A DNA stretch of 5,875 nucleotides from Burkholderiales bacterium (GTDB lineage Bacteria; Pseudomonadota; Gammaproteobacteria; Burkholderiales; JAEUOS01), in assembly GCA_947456845.1 (NCBI GenBank), contig CANGUJ010000271.1, forward strand, positions 1 through 5,875. Reading direction: 5' to 3'. The translations under genes were made by a program, and so were the position numbers. This document shows positions 1-4,693 of this stretch, piece by piece (the first letter of the stretch is position 1; every line of letters begins with the position of its first letter). The notes below the pieces were generated by a model. That model did no database searches. It worked only from the letters and a program-made list of their open reading frames with translations, and was not told the DNA's origin.

Positions 1-526
1 GCACAGCCACGGCATACAACGGATTGAGCTGGTAGCGGTAGAACTGGTCGCCGCCAGTGTAGAAAGACCACGCGTAGCCCAGGAACGGCGCGTGCTCCGT
101 ACCGGACCAGTAGTCGGTGGACTGCACGCCGTCAAATTGAGCCCGCAAACCTCCCAGCGATCCGCCCACGTCGTTCCAGATATACGCGTATTGATTCAGC
201 GCCCCGACAGCCTGCAGGCCGTCGCCTGTGGGCAGGAACCAACCCGTGAAGTCAGTCTGCGCAGCACCTGCCGATTCAGCCAGGGCCTGGGCCGAACCTG
301 CAGCAGCCGTCGCGCTCCAGAAGCCTCTGCCGATGTTCCAGTCGTTCAGGATCGTGATGTCGAGCGTGGTGTTGTAGAACATGGCGCACTTGTCCAGGCC
401 AGACACCGTGCAGGTGGTGCTGGCCGTGCCATTGGCCAGGCGACCTTGGAAGACCGACGCCGCATGCGCCGCGCCCGTCAGGGCCACGATGGCAGCCGCC
501 GCCACCCAGGTTTTCAAAGTCCTCAT
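1..526 (-). CDS. Secreted Lcl/DUF1566-type domain protein, 3' end outside window
   Basis: Partial: 175 codons are visible and the gene runs off the left edge. Translation from ATG at 526 has no stops. Residues 1-22 form a classic signal peptide (Arg/Lys start, Ala/Val-rich core, Ala-His-Ala cleavage site), so the product is exported. The mature part contains GWFLPT (about 95-100), DYWSGTE (138-144) and AWSFYTGGDQFYRY followed by YAVAV at the edge. This matches the Lcl/DUF1566 pattern (W-x-LPT, then YWSSTE, then AWSF and VRAVR). In betaproteobacteria such proteins often end in a PEP-CTERM sorting signal; that end would lie beyond the window, so this is inference. A purine-rich GAAGGGG lies about 7 bases upstream of the ATG and a sigma-54-like promoter lies at 569-584. 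Two cysteines (about 39 and 47) could form a disulfide. Function unknown; probably a cell-surface or matrix protein. Confidence 0.72.
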   Translation of the reverse strand, partial: MRTLKTWVAAAAIVALTGAAHAASVFQGRLANGTASTTCTVSGLDKCAMFYNTTLDITILNDWNIGRGFWSATAAAGSAQALAESAGAAQTDFTGWFLPTGDGLQAVGALNQYAYIWNDVGGSLGGLRAQFDGVQSTDYWSGTEHAPFLGYAWSFYTGGDQFYRYQLNPLYAVAV

Positions 527-568
527 CCCTTAGCCCCTTCGGTTGACCAAACAATCATCACCGCAGCA

Positions 569-584
569 AGCAAATCTCGTGCCC
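569..584 (-). promoter_or_regulatory. Sigma-54 (RpoN) -24/-12 promoter for the Lcl-domain gene
   Basis: Read on the minus strand the bases are GGGCACGAGATTTGCT. The RpoN consensus is TGGCACG-N4-TTGCW. Only the first T differs; the invariant GG (583-582) and GC (571-570) are exactly 10 bases apart. Transcription would start near 558, giving a leader of about 32 bases before the ATG at 526. PEP-CTERM-type genes in betaproteobacteria are known to use RpoN with the PrsK/PrsR two-component system, which fits the gene downstream. No activator site was identified. Confidence 0.68.
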
Positions 585-594
585 CCCCGGGGGG
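583..594. repeat. C6G6 perfect palindrome upstream of the sigma-54 promoter
   Basis: Six C then six G form a perfect 12-bp self-complementary block. It abuts and overlaps the -24 element on the minus strand. It is not a terminator, since no T run follows on either strand. It may be chance in GC-rich DNA or may influence promoter melting or activator access. Confidence 0.4.
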
Positions 595-812
595 CTGAAG
601 GGTATTGAAAATCAATGACTTAGTCTTGAGCCAGGGTTGCGTGCCCAGAGCAACTGTAAAGAAGTTCGACAAGTGCGTCTTGGCAAAAGCCCGCAGATCG
701 CGCGCGCGATGCGCCAGCCCAGGCGGACGGCTGCTTCAGGGCGGCGGCGCCGGTGACTCCTTCGGGTCGGTGACGGCCGGTCAGCGGAAGTCGGTGGCCA
801 GCGGCTGTACGG
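595..812. other. Intergenic, no supported gene
   Basis: This stretch separates the divergent Lcl gene and tumE operon. Several short open frames cross it on both strands, but none has a recognisable domain, a good ribosome site or family-like composition. A small inverted repeat (ATTGA-AAA-TCAAT, 604-616) lies about 20 bases upstream of the sigma-54 -24 element. Nothing else is seen. Confidence 0.5.
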
Positions 813-862
813 CCCACTGCCGACATTCAGCATGGGATGCGGAAGGAAGAGTACGCGCTAGT

Positions 863-877
863 TATCAGCAGATGATA
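863..877. promoter_or_regulatory. Dyad operator TATCAGCAGATGATA, probable TumA site
   Basis: Seven-base arms surround one central base, with one mismatched pair. It sits 13 bases before the tumE ATG and overlaps the likely -10 element (876-881). The equivalent site in copy 2 (4013-4027) is a perfect palindrome. An A:T pair here is G:C there, so symmetry is kept while sequence changes. Toxin-antitoxin operons of this kind are normally repressed by their HTH antitoxin at such dyads; that TumA binds here is inference. Confidence 0.6.
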
Positions 878-881
878 TAGT
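873..881 (+). promoter_or_regulatory. Extended -10 promoter element for tumEA
   Basis: TGATATAGT fits an extended -10 (TGN then TATAGT). No -35-like hexamer is found 17 bases upstream. Transcription would start at about 888-889, two or three bases before the tumE ATG, which implies a leaderless or nearly leaderless message. In copy 2 the equivalent hexamer is TATGAT at 4026-4031. Confidence 0.45.
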
Positions 882-890
882 CTGCAATCA

Positions 891-1256
891 ATGAACGGTC
901 CCGACATCGGCCTCGATACGCTCCTTGATCTGGACGGCAGCATCCTGGAGCAAGAGGGCGGCTACTGGATCAAGATCGAGGCACGGCGAATCCCGCCGTC
1001 GGAGCATGCTCGACATGGCATCAGGTACAGCCTGACGCTGCACGACAAGTACGGCACCCGAATCCTGGGCTACGACAACGCACATGCGGTGAAGCCGCCG
1101 AGGAAGTTCAAATTCGCCGGGCAGCGGCTGCCCTACGACCACCGTCACCGGACTGCGAGCGACAAGGGCGTGCCCTACGCGTTCGAATCGGCGCATCGGT
1201 TGTTGGAGGACTTCTTCGCAGAAGTGGATCGCGTGATCAAGGAAGCACAGCAATGA
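891..1256 (+). CDS. tumE: TumE-family toxin (DUF6516) of a type II toxin-antitoxin pair
   Basis: The 121-residue product matches the TumE/DUF6516 pattern as I know it: an N-terminal acidic beta region (about 8-32), IRYSLTLHDKYG (44-55), GYDNAHAV (60-67), the family signature YDHRHR (82-87), PYAFESAHRLLEDFF (95-109) and a charged C-terminal helix ending EVDRVIKEAQQ. The conserved Asp-His-x-His cluster is the best candidate for an active site. TumE proteins are small cytoplasmic toxins thought to act on RNA or translation; the exact target is not evident here. ATG 891 is the only usable start, because an in-frame TGA lies at 873-875. No Shine-Dalgarno precedes it. Its stop overlaps the antitoxin start by four bases (ATGA), so the two genes are translationally coupled. 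A second, truncated copy lies at 4041. Confidence 0.85.
   Translation: MNGPDIGLDTLLDLDGSILEQEGGYWIKIEARRIPPSEHARHGIRYSLTLHDKYGTRILGYDNAHAVKPPRKFKFAGQRLPYDHRHRTASDKGVPYAFESAHRLLEDFFAEVDRVIKEAQQ
1239..1245 (+). promoter_or_regulatory. Strong ribosome binding site for tumA inside tumE
   Basis: AAGGAAG lies about 7-9 bases before the ATG at 1253, within the last codons of tumE. It contrasts with tumE, which has no such site. Stronger initiation of the antitoxin would favour antitoxin excess, as needed for a labile antitoxin. Confidence 0.6.
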
Positions 1257-1606
1257 AGACCATCGTCATCGGCGTGATGCCCCAAGAGCAGATCCGGGCG
1301 AGGGCGATCGCCATCGCCAAAGGCGAGTACAAGCCCAAGCCGGGCGAGCCCAAGATCTGGTTCACCTCCATGAAGTCGGTGGCCGAGGTACTGAGCGACC
1401 AGAACCGTGCCCTGCTGAAGGTAATCCGGGAGACCAATCCCGATTCCATGGCGGTGCTGGCCAAGGCCACGGGACGACAGCCGGGCAATTTGTCGCGCAC
1501 CTTGAAGACGATGTCGCGCTACGGGCTGGTGGAGCTTCAACGTGAGAAGACCCACGTCAGGCCGGTCGTGAAGGCGACCGAGTTCCGGATCTTGGCGGCC
1601 GCTTGA
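1253..1606 (+). CDS. tumA: TumA-family antitoxin, winged helix-turn-helix DNA-binding protein
   Basis: The 117-residue product belongs to the HVO_A0114-like family of HTH proteins that accompany TumE toxins. Residues 1-49 form the N-terminal segment (MKTIVIGVMP..., then a basic linker EYKPKPGEP and the helix FTSMKSVAEVLS). Residues 50-97 form the winged HTH: ALLKVIRE, then SMAVLAKATGR, then the recognition helix GNLSRTLKTMSRYGLVEL. The wing is at 98-115. It should neutralise TumE and bind the dyad at 863-877 to repress its own operon (inferred from the family). It overlaps tumE by four bases and has its own strong Shine-Dalgarno. It is intact in length. No tumA partner remains beside the second tumE copy, so this is the only antitoxin of the pair in the window. 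Confidence 0.84.
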   Translation: MKTIVIGVMPQEQIRARAIAIAKGEYKPKPGEPKIWFTSMKSVAEVLSDQNRALLKVIRETNPDSMAVLAKATGRQPGNLSRTLKTMSRYGLVELQREKTHVRPVVKATEFRILAAA

Positions 1607-1794
1607 GATCGTGTGCTCGCTTGCTTCGCAGGAGAGTCACTGCTGTGCGCCGGGGCAGGGCGGGGCAGGCAGGGCCGCCGCACGCCAATCTCGGCTACGC
1701 AAGGCGATCCGGCCCCGCCAGATCGTTCGCTGAGAGCGGTGGGAGGCGATGGATCTCGATCGAGGCCGTCAGCTGCATCGCGGATGGGGCGTCG

Positions 1795-1803
1795 TGACGG
1801 TAA
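1795..1803 (+). repeat. TGACGGTAA, outer copy
   Basis: The first of three same-orientation copies of this nonamer, each followed by A-rich sequence (here TAAAAAG). It lies about 200 bases from the paired copies at 2005 and 2017. Read on the other strand it is TTTTTACCGTCA, the style of an integrase arm-type site. Confidence 0.5.
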
Positions 1804-1921
1804 AAAGTTGGGCGAAAAGTTGTGTCGGGACAATAGCTTAGACTGTTTGATGCCGGCCCTTCTTGGGCGCTTCAGTGACCGGCGCGGGAGCGTGTCGATG
1901 GCGGTTCGAGTCGCCCCGCGA

Positions 1922-1941
1922 GTCGATAGATGTCGATAGAT
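1922..1941 (+). repeat. Tandem duplication of GTCGATAGAT
   Basis: Two exact 10-base units abut, and a related GTCGATGG lies about 25 bases before. Probably a slippage product or a pair of protein sites; no function can be assigned. Confidence 0.6.
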
Positions 1942-2004
1942 CTCGAAAGGTCAGCTTTGGCCGAACCGCCCGGAAACCCGCGCCAATGCTGGTGCCTGAC
2001 AGGT

Positions 2005-2025
2005 TGACGGTAAGAATGACGGTAA
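2005..2025 (+). repeat. Paired TGACGGTAA repeats, 12-base period
   Basis: Exact nonamers at 2005-2013 and 2017-2025 are separated by three bases. Together with the copy at 1795 they form a directly repeated set beside the guaA-like string at 2085-2099. Spacing and orientation are compatible with arm-type binding sites of a tyrosine integrase; this is inference. Confidence 0.55.
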
Positions 2026-2084
2026 AAGTCTGTGGGGCGACGTCGAGCTCCCTACGAATCAACAGCTTAGAGGGCTCGTTGATG

Positions 2085-2099
2085 ATTGAGTGGGAGTAG
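2085..2099 (+). other. guaA 3'-end-like string, possible attachment core
   Basis: ATTGAGTGGGAGTAG would encode Ile-Glu-Trp-Glu-stop, the near-universal C-terminus of GMP synthase. The codons before it do not resemble GuaA, so this is not a guaA gene. The 3' end of guaA is a documented integration hotspot for genomic islands, which leave a short copy of it at their far end. The nearby TGACGGTAA repeats fit that reading. No integrase gene is present, so it would be a relic. Chance is possible because the match is only 15 bases. Confidence 0.35.
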
Positions 2100-2101
2100 A
2101 A

Positions 2102-2150
2102 CGGGCGATCAGGAGTAGCCGGTAGTACTTCGTGGTCTGAACATCGCCCG
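2102..2150. repeat. Inverted repeat CGGGCGAT ... ATCGCCCG
   Basis: Perfect 8-bp arms at 2102-2109 and 2143-2150, with 33 bases between. It lies downstream of the DUF1254 fragment when read on the minus strand, where it could act as a 3' hairpin. There is no T run. Confidence 0.35.
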
Positions 2151-2178
2151 GGCGCAGATCGCGATTGCCCGACACTCG

Positions 2179-2268
2179 TTACTTGATCTCCACGATATCC
2201 AGCAGCGCCCACTGCTTGTTGAAGTAAGCCCCGGTCCGACCATAGAACCGGAAGTACGTGAACCAACC
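2179..2268 (-). pseudogene. C-terminal remnant of a DUF1254-type protein
   Basis: On the minus strand 2268 down to the stop at 2181-2179 reads GWFTYFRFYG, then AYFNKQWALLDIVEIK-stop. This matches the C-terminal tail of DUF1254/DUF1214 proteins (GWF-x-x-RxYGPxEPYFDKxW-x-x-x-DIE-x-V-K). Only about 29 codons remain of a gene normally more than 400 codons long. The conserved Pro after YG is changed to Arg. The homology stops exactly where the IS3 transposase remnant begins on the opposite strand, so the gene was cut there by insertion or rearrangement. Not functional. Confidence 0.55.
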
Positions 2269-2495
2269 GCAAGGGCAACTGCTGGGACAATGCGCCCACG
2301 GTGAGCCTGTGGGGCAGCCTGAAGGTCGGACGGCTTTACGGCAGGAGGTTCGCCACCCACCGAGAAGCAATGGACGAGGTCATCGACTGGTTGACGCTCC
2401 ACAACCACCGGCGACTGCACTCCACGTTGGGCTACACCAGCCCCATGAAGTTCGAAGCGAACCAACACGCGGGCCAGGTTAAGAAAGCCGCGTAA
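2268..2495 (+). pseudogene. 3' remnant of an IS3-family orfB transposase, catalytic Glu lost
   Basis: The 75 codons read RKGNCWDNAPT, then VSLWGSLKVGRLYG, FATHREAMDEVIDWLTLHNHRRLHSTLGYTSPMKFE and a stop after KKAA. This is the C-terminal end of the integrase core of an IS3-group OrfB, which normally has RKGNCWDNAPTESFWGSLK. Here the third catalytic acidic residue of the DDE triad is Val (GTG instead of GAG) and Phe is Leu, so it is inactive as well as truncated. An in-frame TGA lies at 2259-2261 just before the homology begins, and the DUF1254 remnant abuts it. Downstream, 2496-2534 may be the degenerate right end of the same element. Confidence 0.8.
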
Positions 2496-2534
2496 CCGAG
2501 TGGCTATGGACTACGTCGGACAATGGCAAGGCCA
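2496..2534 (+). mobile_element. Possible right end of the IS3 relic
   Basis: Between the relic stop codon and the next ATG lie 39 bases ending GGCAAGGCCA. IS3-family elements end in CA and some carry a GGGCAAGGTCA-like right tip. If this is the tip, the element ends exactly one base before ATG 2535 of the glycosyltransferase. The left end is missing, so it cannot be confirmed by an inverted repeat. Confidence 0.3.
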
Positions 2535-3833
2535 ATGAAGGATCGGCGACACATCTTCTTCGCAGCCCACCCGACGGTGGGGCACACCAGCGCGCTCCGT
2601 GCGATCGGTGCCGAGCTTCGCGCGCGCGGACACGCGACAAGCTTCGCCATGGTCCACGCGCAAGTGCCGTTTGCAACGCTCTGGCCCGAGGGGGTGCGCG
2701 TGGCGTTGAGCCTGCCCGCCGCGATCGCAGCGGAGGGCGCGGAGGTGGTGAAGCTCAGCGCGTCACCGGGGTCACTGTGGTACGCGGTGCGGCTGCCTCG
2801 GGCGACGGGCCAGGCCGAACTCGAGATCGCCCTCGCGCTGTTCACGAGCGGTCTCGACGCGCAGGCGCGGCAACTCGCCGCTCACATCCGGCGTACGGGT
2901 GCGTCCGTGGTGGTGGGCGACTACCTGATGCCCGCAGCGTTGCTCGGGGCGCGCCTCGCGGAGCGGCCGTTCATCGCGCTTTACCACTCGGCGCTGCCGT
3001 TCCGCGCCGAGGGCGCGCCGCCTTTCGGGACCGTGTTGCCCGAATCCGCGCGCGGGAGCGATGCGTGGCGGGAGGCCGAGCTGCGGCTCAAGCGCATGAG
3101 CGCCGACTTCGATTCCCGTATCGCCGGCGCCGCGAGGCGACTCGGCCTCGAACCGCCCGGGGACGGCCTGCTGCTACGCCCGATCTCGCGCGACCTGAAT
3201 CTACTCGCGACCGCTCCGGAACTGGAGCCGGGCCTCCTACCGCTCGCCGGGAATGTCTTGATGACCGGGCCTTGCCTCTCGAAGGGATCTGCGGTCGACA
3301 GCGCAGGGCAGGCAGTTCTCGACATGCTGCCCCGCAGTCAGCGGCTCGTCTACGTGTCTCTCGGCACGGTCTTCAACGGCCAACCCGCCGTGTTCCGTGC
3401 GCTGATCGCTGGCGCGTCTGCCACTGGCGCCCACCTCGTCGTCAGCGCCGGCGCGAGTTTCGATGCGCTGGCGGATCTACGCTCGCCATCGGTGCACATC
3501 CATCGGCGCGTACCGCAGGTGCCGCTGCTCCAGCGAGTGGACGCCGTCGTTACGCACGGCGGAAACAACACCGTGCAGGAGTGCCTCGCCACGGGTCGGC
3601 CGATGGTAGTAATCCCCTTCGGCGGCGATCAGGTCGCCAACGCGAATCGGGTCGAACGACTCGGCGTGGGCGTGCGAATGAGCGCCACAGCCCTCTCGTT
3701 AGACGCCGTGCGAGCTGCGGTCGAAACGCTCTCGGAGGCACGCTTCGCCGAGTGCGCCTGGGAAATCGCGCGTGCTCTCATGGCTTACGGCGGCACGCGC
3801 GCGGCGGCCGACGCGATACTCGGGTTTCCGTAA
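2535..3833 (+). CDS. GT1/MGT-like nucleotide-sugar-dependent glycosyltransferase
   Basis: About 432 residues, full length for a GT-B fold family 1 enzyme. The N-terminal half (acceptor side) opens HIFFAAHPTVGHTSALRAIGAELRARGH; the His of the GH pair is in the place of the usual catalytic His. The C-terminal donor-binding half begins near VYVSLGTVF and contains the PSPG-like motif HGGNNTVQECLATGRPMVVIP followed by FGGDQVANANRVERLGVGV, with DQ near residues 365-366. It should transfer a sugar from a nucleotide donor (UDP- or dTDP-sugar) to a small lipophilic acceptor such as a macrolide, polyketide or lipid; the acceptor cannot be read from sequence. It is cytosolic, with no signal peptide or membrane segment. 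An in-frame ATG at 2523 would add MARP, but those bases look like the IS tip, so I prefer 2535. Neither start has a good ribosome site. It has no operon partner and may be cargo. Confidence 0.82.
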   Translation: MKDRRHIFFAAHPTVGHTSALRAIGAELRARGHATSFAMVHAQVPFATLWPEGVRVALSLPAAIAAEGAEVVKLSASPGSLWYAVRLPRATGQAELEIALALFTSGLDAQARQLAAHIRRTGASVVVGDYLMPAALLGARLAERPFIALYHSALPFRAEGAPPFGTVLPESARGSDAWREAELRLKRMSADFDSRIAGAARRLGLEPPGDGLLLRPISRDLNLLATAPELEPGLLPLAGNVLMTGPCLSKGSAVDSAGQAVLDMLPRSQRLVYVSLGTVFNGQPAVFRALIAGASATGAHLVVSAGASFDALADLRSPSVHIHRRVPQVPLLQRVDAVVTHGGNNTVQECLATGRPMVVIPFGGDQVANANRVERLGVGVRMSATALSLDAVRAAVETLSEARFAECAWEIARALMAYGGTRAAADAILGFP

Positions 3834-3962
3834 CGGCCACCTACAGGTCTCGAATGACCGCGTCCGTGTGGGAGCGGCGCCTCGGCAGCGCATGAGGGCC
3901 GAAGATTCGATATGTAGGGCACACTTACCGCACAGCAAAGCACCGCCGTGTCACGGCGCATA
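3834..3962. other. Short intergenic between glycosyltransferase and second tumE
   Basis: No gene is seen. No T-tailed terminator follows the glycosyltransferase. The only structure is the 15-bp palindrome at 3944-3958; homology to the first tumE upstream region begins at 3963. Confidence 0.5.
3944..3958. repeat. Perfect palindrome CGCCGTG-T-CACGGCG
   Basis: Seven-base arms around one base, about 80-95 bases before the second tumE ATG. It is absent at the equivalent place of copy 1. With a one-base centre it suits a protein-bound dyad better than an RNA hairpin, and no T run follows. Confidence 0.4.
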
Positions 3963-4362
3963 CCCATTGCTGACATTCAGTTTGGGATAAGCAAGGCACG
4001 GTAAGCAACTGTTATCGTCAGACGATATGATCCGTCACTGATGAACAGTCCCGACGTCGGCCTCGACACACTGCCTGATCTGGACGGCTCTATCCTGGAG
4101 CAGGACGGCGGCGACTGGGTCATGATCGAGGTGCGGCGAATTCCGCCGTCGGTGCGTGTTCAAGACGGCATTAGGTACAGCCTGTCGCTGCACGACAAGT
4201 ACGGCACCCGAGTCATGGGCTATGACAAGGCACATGCGGTGAAGCCGCCGAAGAAGTTCAAGTTCGCCGGGCAGCGCCTGCCCTACGACCATCGGCACCG
4301 GACCTCAAGCGATAAATGCGCCCCCTACGCGTTCGAGTCAGCGCAGCGGCTTTTGGAGGAGT
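3963..4362 (+). repeat. Direct repeat copy 2 (tumE upstream region plus first 107 codons)
   Basis: The partner of 813-1212, same orientation and ungapped, ending exactly where the IS begins. Divergence (about 78% residue identity) means it is not a recent duplication. Confidence 0.8.
4013..4027. promoter_or_regulatory. Perfect dyad operator TATCGTCAGACGATA before second tumE
   Basis: A 15-bp palindrome with 7-base arms and a central A, at the same distance from the ATG as the site in copy 1. It overlaps the likely -10 TATGAT (4026-4031). It shares TATC--CAGA-GATA with copy 1 and differs by a paired change, as expected of a conserved binding site for a dimeric repressor. Confidence 0.65.
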
Positions 4363-4391
4363 TGACCTGCCTCGTTTCCTCGGTCCAATAG
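4041..4391 (+). pseudogene. tumE: Orphan tumE toxin gene truncated by IS insertion
   Basis: Codons 1-107 encode TumE homologous to the intact copy (84/107 identical), including IRYSLSLHDKYG, GYDKAHAV and the YDHRHR signature. After codon 107 the reading frame enters the IS left end and adds nine IS-encoded residues (LTCLVSSVQ) before a stop at 4389-4391. The native C-terminal helix (14 residues in copy 1) and the tumA antitoxin are gone. As in copy 1, the ATG is placed 7-10 bases after the -10 with no Shine-Dalgarno. The chimeric 116-residue product may be inactive, which would explain survival without its own antitoxin; alternatively the intact TumA could cross-neutralise it. Its promoter would read into the IS. 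Confidence 0.78.
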
Positions 4392-4398
4392 TTTCTGG
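4363..4398 (+). repeat. Left terminal inverted repeat of the IS
   Basis: Begins TGACCTGCC and ends CCAATAGTTTCTGG. It matches the right end (5538-5574) with a one-base gap: shared tip TGACCTGCC, a variable middle, a shared TCGG block, then CCAAT and CTGG. Confidence 0.8.
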
Positions 4399-4417
4399 AA
4401 AGATGGCTCTCAATCCG

Positions 4418-4425
4418 AAAGGAAG
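4418..4425 (+). promoter_or_regulatory. Ribosome binding site of IS orfA
   Basis: AAAGGAAG lies five bases before ATG 4431, a strong Shine-Dalgarno that fixes the orfA start. Confidence 0.6.
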
Positions 4426-4430
4426 AGCCG

Positions 4431-4693
4431 ATGAGAAAGAGTCGATTCAGCGAAGAACAGATGGTCGATATCCTGCGTGAAGCGGAGAAAACCTCCGTGG
4501 CCGCGGCGGCCAAGAAGAACAAGGTCAGCGAGCAGACGATTTGTTCGTGGCGTCAGCACTTCGCAGGCCTCGAGCCGCACGACGTGAAAAACTGAAGGCC
4601 CTGGAGGCCGAGAACGCGAAGCTCAAAAGGCTGCTCGCCGAGCGCGACCTCGAGATCGACGCGATGAAGGAAGTCGTTCGCCGAAAGTGGTGA
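4431..4693 (+). pseudogene. IS3-family orfA (HTH protein), broken by a one-base deletion
   Basis: From ATG 4431 the frame reads MRKSRFSEEQMVDILREAE, a helix-turn-helix region (VAAAAKKNKVSEQTICSWRQHF) and LEPHDVKN, then stops at 4593-4595 after 54 residues. Shifting back one base restores the family sequence: KLKALEAENAKLKRLLAERD, then LEIDAMKEVVRRKW and a stop at 4691-4693. The join lies in a run of five A (4587-4591); six would give the expected VKKLKALE. So either one A was lost (mutation or sequencing error) or ribosomes must slip -1 on GAAAAAC. OrfA supplies end-binding and a leucine-zipper coiled coil for OrfAB, which the unslipped 54-residue product lacks. Confidence 0.8.

Larger units (their letters stand above)
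813..1212 (+). repeat. Direct repeat copy 1 (tumE upstream region plus first 107 codons)
   Basis: It aligns without any gap to 3963-4362 at a constant offset of 3150 bases. It covers 78 bases upstream of the ATG (beginning CCCA, including the block GACATTCAG) and 322 coding bases. The encoded parts are identical at 84 of 107 residues. The upstream match ends at about 813, which suggests the original duplicated or acquired unit began there. Confidence 0.8.
1607..2178. other. Gene-free stretch with repeats and a possible attachment-site relic
   Basis: No frame here has a recognisable domain. A minus-strand open frame covers about 1838-2299, but its composition resembles chance reading of GC-rich DNA with a basic, Pro-rich tail. 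It ends close to where the first TGACGGTAA copy lies. Non-coding structure includes three TGACGGTAA copies (1795, 2005, 2017), a tandem 10-mer (1922-1941), a guaA-like string (2085-2099) and an 8-bp inverted repeat (2102-2150). The short stretch just after tumA holds no T-rich hairpin terminator. Confidence 0.5.

Noticed and set aside
92..598. 168-codon plus-strand open frame
   Set aside because: Antisense to the Lcl-domain gene, which has a signal peptide, family motifs and a promoter.
627..641. Second sigma-54-like string (TGGCTCAAG on the minus strand)
   Set aside because: It lacks the GC at the -12 position with correct spacing; the site at 569-584 is far better.
605..880. Short overlapping open frames between the Lcl gene and tumE
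   Set aside because: No motif, no ribosome site, and composition like random GC-rich sequence.
888..1253. Minus-strand open frame across tumE
   Set aside because: Exact antisense shadow; the same shadow recurs over the second tumE at 4035-4298.
1903..1912. GGTTCGAGTC, resembling a tRNA T-arm
   Set aside because: The T-stem does not pair properly, and no acceptor stem, anticodon arm or CCA end is found nearby.
1838..2299. 153-codon minus-strand open frame
   Set aside because: It crosses the DUF1254 remnant and the IS relic in another frame and has no domain or ribosome site; judged fortuitous, although the part at 1838-2099 cannot be fully excluded.
2777..3895. 372-codon open frame on the plus strand
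   Set aside because: Arg/Ala-rich shadow of the glycosyltransferase in another frame.
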